A stretch of DNA of 64,000 nucleotides, taken from positions 1 through 64,000 of the forward strand of contig CAYOPI010000003.1 of NCBI GenBank assembly GCA_964405825.1. The letters are read 5' to 3'. The notes under the pieces are model-generated. The model ran no database searches, was not told the DNA's origin, and saw only the letters and a program-made list of their open reading frames with translations. Positions 38,087 to 46,899 of this stretch are shown in pieces (within the stretch, counting starts at the first letter, position 1; every line of letters starts with the position of its first letter). The translations under genes and the position numbers were made by a program. The DNA comes from JBHJGM01 sp964405825 (GTDB taxonomy: Bacteria; Verrucomicrobiota; Verrucomicrobiia; Opitutales; JBHJGM01).

Positions 38087-38839
38087 TCACTCGAGCGAGG
38101 GCGCTTGCGCCTCCTCGGAGGTGACGAGGGCCCACTCTTCCCGGACGACCGGGCGCAAGACGGTGACCAGATCCCGGTAGGTCTGGCGGGCCAGGTGGGT
38201 GCCGTCCTTGAGGAAGCGCTCGGCTTGAATCCGGCCCTGGTCGTCAAAAACGAGTTGGTTCATCTCGAAGTAGCGCACGTGAGCGTGCCGGGCGGCAAAG
38301 TCTGCCACGAGGGCGTTGACGGTGTCCACCCTGGGCCAGACAGGCTCGCGGCTGGGCGTCCTGGTGATGGAGAGGTAGATGAAGCGGCACTGCGGGCTGA
38401 CGCCGCGCACCTGCTGAACGAAGCGCTCAAAGTTCTTCGCGGTCATCTCGGCGGTGGCGCGGTGGACGAGGGTGTCGTTGCTGCCGCAGAAGAAGACGAG
38501 CAGACGCGGTCGATGCTTGAGAGCGAGGTCGTCAAGGAAGTGCAGGGCCTCCCAGGTGCGGGCCCCGCCAAAGCCGCGGTTGTAGACCGGCAGCGGCGCC
38601 ATGTCCTCGGCAAGGGTGCGCCACATGCGGATGGTGCTGGAGCCGACAAAGAGGATGCTGCCGGGCGTGGGCGGCTCGGTGGCGTCGCGCTCGACAAGCT
38701 CGGCCATGGAGCGGGCGTTGGACGGCCCGATGGAAAAAGTCTGTCCGTCGATCTCGACCCTGGGCGGTGCGCCGGCGGCCAAAGGCACCACCAGGCTCAG
38801 CAATCCGAGCCAAGCCACAAAGACGGCGGTGGCGCGCAT
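38087..38839 (-). CDS. Exported SGNH/GDSL-family hydrolase
   Basis: A 250-aa protein with a signal peptide (MRATAVFVAWLGLLSLVVPL). Block I is ILFVGSSTIRMW with the nucleophile Ser, block II is NRGFGGARTWEA, block III is FFCGSNDTL, and block V is KDGTHLARQTY with the catalytic Asp and His. It is likely an esterase or deacetylase acting on carbohydrate or lipid esters in the periplasm. An in-frame ATG at 38878 would give a slightly longer leader. Confidence 0.86.
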   Translation of the reverse strand: MRATAVFVAWLGLLSLVVPLAAGAPPRVEIDGQTFSIGPSNARSMAELVERDATEPPTPGSILFVGSSTIRMWRTLAEDMAPLPVYNRGFGGARTWEALHFLDDLALKHRPRLLVFFCGSNDTLVHRATAEMTAKNFERFVQQVRGVSPQCRFIYLSITRTPSREPVWPRVDTVNALVADFAARHAHVRYFEMNQLVFDDQGRIQAERFLKDGTHLARQTYRDLVTVLRPVVREEWALVTSEEAQAPSLE

Positions 38840-39140
38840 GGTTGGGAGGACAACGCTTTGAGGTCTGAGGGTTCGCATGGTGCAACAAAGGTACCACACC
38901 GACGCCGAGATGGGAAATGATGGGTTGGGCCGGTGGGATGCGTTGGGCAGAAAATGCGCGCGGCTGTTCAGTCGAAGAAAGAAACTGCACCGGTGCGTTG
39001 GCTGCGTTGGGTGGCGCCTGAGGATTGAGCACAAAAGATCGCAAGCGGGCGCAAAAAGGAGAACGAAGCGCGGCCCGGAATGGAGATCCAGGCGGGTTGC
39101 GCCGCCGCTTCTTAGATAGGTTGCTCGCAGTCGGGGCAGG

Positions 39141-39419
39141 TCAGTTGCGGCCGTAGTATTCGTCGAGGACGCGTTGCTCGTACTTGTGGCCGAGCCAGCG
39201 CACCAGTTTGGAATCGTTGCCGGTGGCGCGCACGTTGGCCGCGGGGTCAGGGCCGCGGAGGCTCTGGGCATGTGAGTTCTGCCGCGCGAAGCAGCTCTGG
39301 GCAAAGGTCGAGGGGCGATCGAGCGACGGGCGGCGCTCGAAGTCGTTGAACTGCTCGAAGAGGAGAAAATCGGAGCCCCGGCCCGCGCAGCCGGAAAGCA
39401 GCAGCCCAATCGCAATCAT
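39141..39419 (-). CDS. Small putative lipoprotein
   Basis: A 92-aa protein with a short hydrophobic leader and lipobox LLSGC (Cys11), suggesting lipid anchoring. The mature part is polar, with FEQFNDFERRPSLDRPS and a C-terminal EQRVLDEYYGRN. I recognise no family. It is upstream of and on the same strand as the SGNH hydrolase gene. Function unknown. Confidence 0.6.
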   Translation of the reverse strand: MIAIGLLLSGCAGRGSDFLLFEQFNDFERRPSLDRPSTFAQSCFARQNSHAQSLRGPDPAANVRATGNDSKLVRWLGHKYEQRVLDEYYGRN

Positions 39420-39540
39420 CCAGACCTAGGACTTCATAGGAATAATGGCACGTTGAGGCACAGAGTCCCTTGCGGCAACCTGAAAGGCTTTGAGTAGAAG
39501 GGGAAGGTTCAGGCATGCGCCGTGGTCGAGCTGGGTGTCC

Positions 39541-39572
39541 AAAGAAAACGCGGCGTCCGGGGTGGACGCCGC
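39541..39572 (-). terminator. Rho-independent terminator after msrA
   Basis: On the minus strand, a perfect 9-bp stem GCGGCGTCC/GGACGCCGC (39550-39558 with 39564-39572) and loop ACCCC are followed by GTTTTCTTT. It lies about 38 bp beyond the msrA stop. It should end the transcript that includes thpR and msrA. Confidence 0.85.
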
Positions 39573-39609
39573 GCCAGGTGGAAAGGCTGGTGGCGGAAGG
39601 TCGGGGGTG

Positions 39610-40230
39610 CTACCGGGCAAGGTCGAGCTTGCGGAGCTTGGGGGCGATGATGTAGCGGCAGTAGCCGTTGTTGGGGTTGTTGTCGAAGAAGTCCTGATGG
39701 TAACCCTCGGCCTCGAAGAAGGTGCCGGCGTCGTTGATCTCGGTGACGATCGGCACGACGAAATCCTTTTGGGCGAGCGTCTTGGACTTTTCGGCGATTT
39801 CGCGCTGCTGGGGCGAATGCACGAAGATGGCCGAGCGGTACTGCGGGCCGACGTCGTTGCCCTGGCGGTTGAGGGTGGTCGGATCGTGGGCCTGCCAGAA
39901 GACGCTGAGGATCTCATCGTAGCTGAGCTGATCGCCGTCGTACTCGATGCGGACGGCTTCGGCGTGACCGGTTTTCTTGCCGATGACTTGCTCGTAGGTC
40001 GGGTTTTCGACGTGTCCGCCGGTGTAGCCGCTGGTGACGGAGTAGACGCCGTCGATGCGCTCGAAGACGGCTTCGACGCACCAGAAACAGCCCCCGGCAA
40101 CGGTGGCAACCTGGAGGTTTTCGGGTTTTTCGGTCAGCATCTGTGCAGGTTTGATGGGTTCCTGGGAGCTGAGGTAAAGCGCTCCGCCAAACAGTCCGGC
40201 TGCCACGAGATAGATCAAGGCCTGTCGCAT
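39610..40230 (-). CDS. msrA: Peptide-methionine (S)-S-oxide reductase, membrane-anchored
   Basis: Repairs oxidised methionine in proteins, specific for the S epimer. The 206-aa protein has a hydrophobic N-terminal segment (QALIYLVAAGLFGGALYL), so it should be exported or anchored. The catalytic GGCFWCVEAVF motif is near residues 46-56, followed by GYTGGHVENPTYEQV and HAEAVRIEYD. There is no fused MsrB domain. A resolving Cys is present near the C-terminus (GYCRYII). A terminator follows. Confidence 0.94.
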   Translation of the reverse strand: MRQALIYLVAAGLFGGALYLSSQEPIKPAQMLTEKPENLQVATVAGGCFWCVEAVFERIDGVYSVTSGYTGGHVENPTYEQVIGKKTGHAEAVRIEYDGDQLSYDEILSVFWQAHDPTTLNRQGNDVGPQYRSAIFVHSPQQREIAEKSKTLAQKDFVVPIVTEINDAGTFFEAEGYHQDFFDNNPNNGYCRYIIAPKLRKLDLAR

Positions 40231-40311
40231 AAAAATCCTTTGGTACGGGTTGTTGGGCGTAAGAGCAACGCGGCGGGGGATTTCTTCCCGCGAGGGAGGA
40301 AACGGGGTCGA

Positions 40312-40872
40312 TCAGCCCGCGGGGACGCCGCCTTCGAGGGCGAAGCAGCGGCGCTGCAGGTAGCGGGGGCGTTCGCCGGGGTGGCGGACGGTTTCGAGCA
40401 GGACGAAGCTCTCGACGCGGAAGGGGGCGGTGCCGAAGTCCTCGTTTCGCTTGAGGAACTGGCGGGCCTGCTCAAAGGAGAGGCCGTTGCAGCGGCCGAG
40501 GGTGATGTGGGGGTGGAAGGCGCGCTTGCCGGGGTCCAGGCCGAGGTTGAAGAGGTCGCTCTCGAGGCGCTGCTGCAACTGGAAAAGGACGGGGTGGCCG
40601 CTGCCGAGACCGGCCCAGAGGACCTGCGGCGGGCCGCGTTCGGGGAAGCGCCCCACCCCGCTGGGCTCGAGCATGAAAGGCGGAAAACGGGCCTGCGCGA
40701 AGGCTTTGATGGCGGCCTCCTCGAAACCGGCGCCCGCCTCGCCGATGAACTTGAGGGTAAGGTGGAAGTTGGCCTCGGGCGTCCAGGAGACGCGCGGGAG
40801 CGGCTCGGCGACGGCGGCCAGGGCCTGACGCACGTAGTGCGGCAACTCAATGGCCACGAACAATCGGCGCAC
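40312..40872 (-). CDS. thpR: RNA 2',3'-cyclic phosphodiesterase
   Basis: A 186-aa protein of the LigT/2H phosphoesterase family, starting MRRLFVAIELP. The two catalytic H-x-T/S-L motifs are FHLTLKFIGE (residue ~36) and FHPHITLGR (~residue 121). It hydrolyses 2',3'-cyclic phosphate ends in vitro. The cellular role is unclear. It lies 32 bp downstream of the phosphosugar mutase gene. Confidence 0.9.
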   Translation of the reverse strand: MRRLFVAIELPHYVRQALAAVAEPLPRVSWTPEANFHLTLKFIGEAGAGFEEAAIKAFAQARFPPFMLEPSGVGRFPERGPPQVLWAGLGSGHPVLFQLQQRLESDLFNLGLDPGKRAFHPHITLGRCNGLSFEQARQFLKRNEDFGTAPFRVESFVLLETVRHPGERPRYLQRRCFALEGGVPAG

Positions 40873-40904
40873 CGTCGAATCCCTCCCTGGCGGTTGGCGG
40901 GCGG

Positions 40905-42896
40905 CTAGCCCTCGGCGCGTTCGATGGCGTCCTTCTCGATGGCCTCGGCGAGCTGCTTGAGCGTTTCCTCGGCCTTGGCCTTGGCGCCGGACAGGTCGCC
41001 GGGTTCCTCGACGGGCTCGTGGGCGAAGGTGTAGAACTTGATTTTGGGTTCGGTGCCGGAACCACGGACGGCGTAACTGTAACCGCCGGCGAGCTCGAGG
41101 AAGAAGAAGTCCTCCTTGGGGATGGCCTTGCCGTCGGCGTCCTCGAGATCCTGCGTGCCGAAGTCGGTGACCTTCTCGACGTCGAAGCCGCCCATGGACT
41201 CGGGGGCATCTTCGCGGTAGCTCTGGATGATGCGCCTGATCTTCCCGGAGCCCTCGGCGCCCTCGAAGTACAGGTTGAGGAGGCTCTCGCGGTAGTATCC
41301 GTACTTCTGATACAGGCCGTCGAGGTACTCCAGGACGGTGAGTTCGTTGCGCTTGAGGTAGGCGGCCAGCTCGCAGAACATGAGCACGGCGCTGTTGGCG
41401 TCCTTGTCGCGGACGCGGTCGCTGGCGAGGTAGCCGTAGCTCTCCTCGCCGCCAAAGACGTAATAGGTGCTGTAGTCCAGCAGGATCTGCACGCGGGTGG
41501 AGATGTCGGTGCCATCGTAGTCGATGACCAGGCCCTCTTCCTCAAGGAGGGCGGCGGCCATCTCCTGGGCGTAGAGGTGGAGCTTCTCGCCGATCCACTT
41601 GAAGCCGGTGAGGGTGTCGATGACCTTGAGGCCGTGCTCCTCGCCGATGGCCTTCTGCATCGGAGTGGTGACGAAGGTCTTGATCAGGGCGGCTTTTTCG
41701 GTGCCTTCCTCGGGCAGGATCTCCATCTCCTTCAAGGTGGTGATGCGGTACTCAGCCAGGAGGGAGCCGATGACGTTGCCGGTGAGCAGGACCCATTCGT
41801 CGTCCTCTTCGGGGCCGGGGACGGCCACGCCCATGCGGTCGGCGTCGGGGTCGGTGGCGAGGACAAGGTCGGCGTCCTCTTCGCGGGCGAGGGCGATGGC
41901 GACCTCGAGGGCTTCGGCGTTTTCGGGATTGGGCGACTTGACGGTGGGGAAACGCCCGTCGCCCTGGCCCTGGGATTCGGGGACGAGGGCCTCGACGCCG
42001 AAGCGCTTGAGGGCGGGGACCGCGGAAATGGCACCGGTGCCGTGAATGGGCGTAAAGACGACCCTGGGCGGGGAATCCTCGAGGACCTCATGGTCGAGGA
42101 CGGTTTCTTCGAGCACCTCCTGATAGGCTTCGTCGATCTCCTTGCCGAGGACTGGGACGCCCTCCAGGTTGACCTTGAGGAAGGGGGGGATGTCCTCCAG
42201 GGCGACAGCGTTGACCTTTTCGAGGATGCCTTCGGCGTGAGGGGAGACGGTCTGGCCGCCGTCCTCGAAGTAGGCCTTGAAGCCGTTGTCCTCGGGGGGG
42301 TTGTGGCTGGCGGTGATCATCGCCCCGCAGGTGCAGCCCAGTTGGCGCACGGCAAAGCTGAGCTGGGGGGTCGAGCGCGGGCCGTCAAAGAGCAGGGCGA
42401 TGCCGCCGAGGCGCGTCCAGGTCGAGGCGACCAACTCGGCGAAGTCGCGCGAGTAGTGGCGCACATCGTGGCTGATGACGATCTTGGGCACCTCGAAGCG
42501 CATGGGGTCCTCGGCGAGGTAGGCCTGTGCGTAGCGGAAGAAGCCGATGGCCGCGCGCACGACGACGAAATCGTTGAGCATGGCCGTGCCGACGCCGGGG
42601 TGCTCGGGCGCGCCGAGTTCGGAGGGGCGGCCCTGCTCGGCCTGGGTGGGCTTGGCCGCGATGGTTTTGCCGCGGATGCCGCCGGTGCCGAAGCTCAGCT
42701 GCTTGTAGAAGCGGTCGTTGAGGCTGTCCCAGTCGCCGGCTTCGATCAGCTCGGCGAGCGAGGCGAGGGCCCAGTCGGGCAGGAAACCGGCCTCCAGCCA
42801 GGCGCTCAGGTGGCTTGCGCTGCTCTCCAGCAGGCTTGCTTTCTTCTGGGCGGCACGCACCTGCGTGAGGAGATCGGCGGTATCGGCTACGGACAT
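40905..42896 (-). CDS. Phospho-sugar mutase (phosphoglucomutase/phosphomannomutase)
   Basis: A 663-aa alpha-D-phosphohexomutase of the long PGM2/PgcA type. The phosphoserine loop is MITASHNPPEDNGFKAY (Ser197). Metal binding is by DPDADRMGVAV, and the sugar-binding loop is GGEESYGYLASDRVRDKDA. FKWIGEKL and the C-terminal phosphate-binding RGSGTEPKIKFY are also intact. It interconverts hexose 1- and 6-phosphates. The neighbouring nucleotide-sugar pyrophosphorylase suggests it feeds UDP-sugar or glycogen/polysaccharide synthesis. Confidence 0.92.
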   Translation of the reverse strand: MSVADTADLLTQVRAAQKKASLLESSASHLSAWLEAGFLPDWALASLAELIEAGDWDSLNDRFYKQLSFGTGGIRGKTIAAKPTQAEQGRPSELGAPEHPGVGTAMLNDFVVVRAAIGFFRYAQAYLAEDPMRFEVPKIVISHDVRHYSRDFAELVASTWTRLGGIALLFDGPRSTPQLSFAVRQLGCTCGAMITASHNPPEDNGFKAYFEDGGQTVSPHAEGILEKVNAVALEDIPPFLKVNLEGVPVLGKEIDEAYQEVLEETVLDHEVLEDSPPRVVFTPIHGTGAISAVPALKRFGVEALVPESQGQGDGRFPTVKSPNPENAEALEVAIALAREEDADLVLATDPDADRMGVAVPGPEEDDEWVLLTGNVIGSLLAEYRITTLKEMEILPEEGTEKAALIKTFVTTPMQKAIGEEHGLKVIDTLTGFKWIGEKLHLYAQEMAAALLEEEGLVIDYDGTDISTRVQILLDYSTYYVFGGEESYGYLASDRVRDKDANSAVLMFCELAAYLKRNELTVLEYLDGLYQKYGYYRESLLNLYFEGAEGSGKIRRIIQSYREDAPESMGGFDVEKVTDFGTQDLEDADGKAIPKEDFFFLELAGGYSYAVRGSGTEPKIKFYTFAHEPVEEPGDLSGAKAKAEETLKQLAEAIEKDAIERAEG

Positions 42897-42991
42897 GGCG
42901 GAAGGCGAAGGGTCTGAAAGGTTGGGCCCGGACGGGTCAGGTGGAGCGCCTCAAGGACTCTGGGGGCGGCGATGGGTCACGCCCCGGTAGA

Positions 42992-43003
42992 CTTGTGCAC
43001 AAG
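42992..43003. promoter_or_regulatory. Perfect 12-bp palindrome
   Basis: CTTGTGCACAAG lies in the 167-bp gap between the pyrophosphorylase gene stop and the mutase gene start. It is self-complementary and suitable as a dimeric regulator site. No T-tract follows on either strand, so it is not a terminator. No known operator is recognised. Confidence 0.3.
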
Positions 43004-43063
43004 CCGCCAATCTAGGGACGGCGCGCGGGCCTTGTCATCAAGAAAAGCAGGCCAGGCGGGTGC

Positions 43064-44518
43064 TCAGGTAAGGTAAAAGCCGTCGGCAAGGGGGGGACGT
43101 TCGGCTTCCGGCAGGGCCAGCCATTTCGCGACGAAGGTGGCCTCGTCGTTGGCAAAGAGCGGACTGACCTCCAGGGTGAAGGGAGGGAGGCCGGTCTCGT
43201 CGGTCTGGAGGGGGGCGCCGGCGGCCTTGAGCCAGCGGGCGAACTGGCGGCACTGGTCGTCGCGGCTGCTCTGGGGCGAGTCCACGCCCTGGGCGTTCTT
43301 GACCGGGCTGAAGACGTCGGCGCGGCGGGCCTCGACGATGACGGGATTGCGGGCGAAAGGCAGTGCGTCGAAGACAAACATCTCGAACTTGACGCCGTTG
43401 GGGGCGTCGGGGGACACGGGCAGACCCTGGGCATCGACGGTGGTGATCTTCTTGTCGGCGCGGTGGAAGACGAGGCGAACGTCGGGGTCGGCGCCGGTGC
43501 CGCAGCGCTCGATGAAGCCCCGGGCAAAGACGTGAATGGCGATGGAGCCAGCGCGGTAGAAGAGTTCGCCGGCGTTGTCGCGCTGCTCGGCGAGTTCGTC
43601 GGGCAGATCGGAGTATTCGATGACCACGGTGCGCCCGCGCTGGCGGCAGAAGTGACCCAGCTTCTCTTTGGCGTAAGCCTTGGGGATCATGATGCTGGAG
43701 AGGTCGCTGCGACCCTGCAGGTGGAAGCCGATGAAGACCGGGTCGATGACCGGCACGAGGGGGTTGTCGACCTGGAAGTAGCTGAGGGTGTCGATGCCCT
43801 GGGCGGCCATCGTCTGGCAGGCCCCGGAGCGGACAAGGGCCCGGAGTGAGCCGCCGTGGCCGTCCGGGCTCATCGCGATGGAGTCCCTGGCCGCGAGGAG
43901 GATTTTTCCGCCAGGGTCGACCGCGGGCATACGCCCCTGGCGGAAGAGGTGGACGGTGTCCGCGCCCAGGCCAAACCAGTTGTTTTGGGAGAAGAACTGC
44001 TCGGTGGCCTCGTGGTTGGCGTGGCTGGTCATGATGAACCAGGGGATGGGCGCACCGTAGCGCTGACGCCCGGCCAGGATCTTCTCGGCAAAGACTTCAA
44101 AGAGCGTCTTCTGCTTCACCGGGGTGACGGGGAAGGTGCCCTTGGGACCGTCGTAGCCCAGGCGGGTGCCCTGGCCTCCGGCGACGACGAAGGCACCGAC
44201 GCGGCCGGCCTGGAGGGCTTCCTCGCCCGTCCGGCGGGCGGCCTCGCGCTGCTGGAGGCCCTCGGTGTCGCCCGGGACCGGCAGCGGGACGAAGGGGGCG
44301 GGCTCGAGATCGCTCAGGTCGACGCCGGTGCCGGAGTGCCCCTGGACAAGGGTTTCGTTGAGGTGGGCCAGCTCCTGGAGGTCGATCTCGGCGGCCTCGC
44401 CGAGCAACCGCGCCCGCCCGGCGGTGTCGAGGTCGTCCCAGAACCGGAAAACGTGCGCCTGCCCGGCCGCGTCGAACTGTTCGCGCAATGCCTCCTCCGA
44501 AATCGATACCGTACTCAT
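43064..44518 (-). CDS. UDPGP-type nucleotidyltransferase (UDP-N-acetylhexosamine/UDP-glucose pyrophosphorylase-like)
   Basis: A 484-aa protein. The nucleotide-binding loop is VVAGGQGTRLGYDGPKGTFPV (~115-135), the signature of eukaryote-type UAP1/UGP enzymes. YFQVDNPLVPVIDPVFIGFH and MIPKAYAKEKLGHF follow in the order seen in UAP-type proteins. It joins a sugar 1-phosphate to UTP. Whether the sugar is GlcNAc or glucose cannot be settled. ATG 44518 (MSTVSISEEAL) was chosen; the frame extends upstream without homology. The mutase gene follows on the same strand. Confidence 0.9.
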   Translation of the reverse strand: MSTVSISEEALREQFDAAGQAHVFRFWDDLDTAGRARLLGEAAEIDLQELAHLNETLVQGHSGTGVDLSDLEPAPFVPLPVPGDTEGLQQREAARRTGEEALQAGRVGAFVVAGGQGTRLGYDGPKGTFPVTPVKQKTLFEVFAEKILAGRQRYGAPIPWFIMTSHANHEATEQFFSQNNWFGLGADTVHLFRQGRMPAVDPGGKILLAARDSIAMSPDGHGGSLRALVRSGACQTMAAQGIDTLSYFQVDNPLVPVIDPVFIGFHLQGRSDLSSIMIPKAYAKEKLGHFCRQRGRTVVIEYSDLPDELAEQRDNAGELFYRAGSIAIHVFARGFIERCGTGADPDVRLVFHRADKKITTVDAQGLPVSPDAPNGVKFEMFVFDALPFARNPVIVEARRADVFSPVKNAQGVDSPQSSRDDQCRQFARWLKAAGAPLQTDETGLPPFTLEVSPLFANDEATFVAKWLALPEAERPPLADGFYLT

Positions 44519-44667
44519 GCTTTGCTGGCTGTTAGGTGACCGCAGAAACGCGCGCGAGCCTGCCACCGGGTCCGGCAGTGGACAAGTCCGGAGTGGGCGG
44601 CAAGGCGGTGGTCGCCGCCACGACGGCGCCAGCAGACCCGGGCTCCCGACCGAAGCCAGCGGGGCGG

Positions 44668-45012
44668 TCACTCCTGGGGGAAGCGGAAGACGGTGTCGCC
44701 TTCGCGGATGTAGCCGAGGCGGTCACGCAGGACGCGTTCGGCGAGAGCGTCGTCGGTTTCGAGGCGCTCGGCAAAGGCGCGCTGGCGTTCGATGCGGGCC
44801 TGCAGGGCGCGGATTTCGACCGAGAGGGCGGCCTCCCGAGTGCGCTGATGGGCCAGCTCGCGATGGCCTTGCTGGAATTCGCCCCAGCACACCACACAGG
44901 TAACGATGAAGACCACGAGCAGCGCAGCAAAGCCCAGCTGGTGAGCCCAGGGCTGCGCCGGACGCGCTCCTGTTTCCCAATTGCCCTGCGGCTGCTCCTT
45001 TCGTGTCTCCAC
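44668..45012 (-). CDS. Septum formation initiator (FtsB/DivIC-like)
   Basis: A roughly 114-aa single-pass membrane protein. A short cytosolic N-terminus is followed by a transmembrane helix (LGFAALLVVFIVTCVVCW) and a coiled coil (HQRTREAALSVEIRALQARIERQ). It ends with RVLRDRLGYIREGDTVFRFP, which matches the FtsB/DivIC ending. It would link divisome proteins FtsL and FtsQ. The start is GTG 45012. TTG 45027 would add five residues. Confidence 0.83.
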   Translation of the reverse strand: METRKEQPQGNWETGARPAQPWAHQLGFAALLVVFIVTCVVCWGEFQQGHRELAHQRTREAALSVEIRALQARIERQRAFAERLETDDALAERVLRDRLGYIREGDTVFRFPQE

Positions 45013-45252
45013 GTTCTGGATACACAAAGGCGTTCGAGGGCGTGCCGGGCAAGCGCAAAAGCAAAGTGCGTGAGGCCTGCACGCATCTGTTGGGGTGGCT
45101 TAACGAAGGTCGCACGCAGCCGACTGTATAGCCTGATGGCGGAGGCTGCCCAGGGCCTCGGCCCGTTTGCCTACGCACGCTTGTATTGTCCCGGCTGGCG
45201 CCGCGGACCGTTCGCTCCGGTCCGCTGCTGCTGGAACCGGGCGTTTTCACCG

Positions 45253-46065
45253 ATGTACGCCGACTTTTACGGATTCAGCGAGATGCCCTTCAACGGGACG
45301 CCCGACCCGCGGTTCCTGTTCCTCTCGCCGGGTCACCAGGAAGCGCTGGCGCACCTGCGTTACGGGATTGAGGATCGCAAGGGATTTATCGTGCTGGTGG
45401 GCGAGGTGGGCTGCGGCAAGACGACCCTGTGCCGCGCGCTGCTGAACGAGCTGGAGCCTTCGATCTATGAGACCGCGCTGATCATGAATCCGCGGATCAA
45501 CGAGGTGCAGCTGGTGCTGACGATTTTGCGCGAGATCGGCGAGGATGTGGATCCGTCGTCGGTGATCGACCCGACGGGCGAACTCAACGAGGCACTCCTG
45601 CGCCGCATCGCCGCGGGCAAGGAAATCGTGCTGATCATCGACGAGGCGCAGAACCTGTCCTTCGAGGTGCTCGAGCAGCTGCGGCTGCTTTCGAACCTGG
45701 AGACCGACGACCGCAAGCTGCTGCAGATCGTCCTGATCGGCCAGCCCGAGCTGAAGGAGAAACTGGCCGAGAAACGCCTGCGCCAGTTGCGGCAGCGCAT
45801 CCAGGTTTACTTTGAGCTGAAGCCCCTGAGGGGCCGCGGCGAAATCAACGCCTACATTCAACACCGCCTGACGCTGGCCGGGGGGATTGGCCGCCCGCAG
45901 TTTACGGGGCGCGCACTGCAGGCGATCTGCAAACGCACCCAGGGCACGCCCCGGCTGATCAACACGCTCTGCGACAAGTCGCTGCTGTCGGCCTTTGTGC
46001 GCAGCGCCGACGTGGTGCGCTCCTCGGACGTGCGTCGCGGGCTCAAGGAGATGAGCAAGTTCTAA
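45253..46065 (+). CDS. ExeA/GspA-like AAA ATPase
   Basis: A 270-aa cytosolic ATPase. It starts MYADFYGFSEMPFNGTPDPRF, the typical ExeA start. Walker A is GEVGCGKT (50-57), Walker B is VLIIDEAQNL, and the sensor block is IVLIGQPELKEKL. The C-terminal lid (GTPRLINTLCDKSLL) is of the TniB/ExeA type. In Aeromonas, GspA with GspB helps assemble the type II secretin across peptidoglycan. The protein lacks the usual C-terminal membrane and peptidoglycan-binding part, so it resembles short ExeA homologues. GspB-like genes follow immediately. Confidence 0.85.
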   Translation: MYADFYGFSEMPFNGTPDPRFLFLSPGHQEALAHLRYGIEDRKGFIVLVGEVGCGKTTLCRALLNELEPSIYETALIMNPRINEVQLVLTILREIGEDVDPSSVIDPTGELNEALLRRIAAGKEIVLIIDEAQNLSFEVLEQLRLLSNLETDDRKLLQIVLIGQPELKEKLAEKRLRQLRQRIQVYFELKPLRGRGEINAYIQHRLTLAGGIGRPQFTGRALQAICKRTQGTPRLINTLCDKSLLSAFVRSADVVRSSDVRRGLKEMSKF

Positions 46066-46173
46066 GGGTGGTCCAAGGTCCGGGGGCGTTGGTCCCTGGT
46101 CCGGCAAAGACGACGCGCGCTTTTTCCGACTTTCTGCCTGCTGGCTCCAGATTCCTGAACGTTTTCCGCTTTC

Positions 46174-46899
46174 GTGTCCCTCATTCAACAGGCCCTGCGC
46201 AAGCACGCGAACACGCCCCCGTCCATTCCCCGGAGCGCGGGTGCGCGTGGTCGGGGACGTTCGCCCGTTCGCGGTGCCTCGCAGCTGATTCCGGTGGAGA
46301 CAATCGAGCTGACGCCCAAGGAGGAGGGCGGCGTCAACGGGCGGCTGATGACGCTGGCGGTCATCTCGGGGCTGCTGGCGCTGGCGGGGTTGTTTACGAT
46401 TGCAGGGTACTTCCTGACCGCAGAACCCGCCAACACGGTGACGGCCGGGCCCTCGCAGACCAACGTCTACCTGAACAACACTTTTCACGAGCCCGCGGCC
46501 ACGGTGCCGGCTCCGGCCGCGACGTCGAGCGGGGCCAACCAGACTTTCAGCCTGCCGGGACCCGGGGCCGACGAAGCGCCGACCCAGCCGGTTGAATCCA
46601 GTGCGCCGCCGGAGGCCGTCACCGATGTCGACGCGCTGGCGAGCTTTGAAGAACCGGCCGCAGTGGCCGCCGTGGCCGACGAAACGTTGCAGCTGGTGCG
46701 GCGGACTCCGATTCAGGCGCTGCGCTTCTACGGACCGGGCGATCCGCGCAACAAAATTTTCGCGGCCAACCGCCTGCTGCGCGCCGGCGACCTGTTCCTG
46801 GAGAAACCTGAACTGAAAATCGCCCGTATCCTTCAATCTGCGGTTATTTTGGTCGATGAAACAGGACGTGAGTTCAGGAAGCCAGTCCTCGGACGCTGA
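46174..46899 (+). CDS. GspB-like single-pass membrane protein
   Basis: A 241-aa protein starting MSLIQQALRKHANTP, closely resembling the MSxIxxALxK beginning of GspB/ExeB. The basic N-terminal region is followed by a transmembrane helix (LMTLAVISGLLALAGLFTIAGYFL, ~58-81), a Pro/Ala/Thr linker and a compact C-terminal domain (~170-241). The GTG start at 46174 puts the motif at the N-terminus. It overlaps the next gene by 44 bp. A role with the adjacent GspA-like ATPase in envelope or secretion assembly is inferred. Confidence 0.65.
   Translation: MSLIQQALRKHANTPPSIPRSAGARGRGRSPVRGASQLIPVETIELTPKEEGGVNGRLMTLAVISGLLALAGLFTIAGYFLTAEPANTVTAGPSQTNVYLNNTFHEPAATVPAPAATSSGANQTFSLPGPGADEAPTQPVESSAPPEAVTDVDALASFEEPAAVAAVADETLQLVRRTPIQALRFYGPGDPRNKIFAANRLLRAGDLFLEKPELKIARILQSAVILVDETGREFRKPVLGR

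Noticed and set aside
41019..42917. A 632-codon plus-strand open frame
   Set aside because: It is antisense to the complete phospho-sugar mutase gene. The translation is low-complexity (Val/Gly/Glu/Asp) with no family features.
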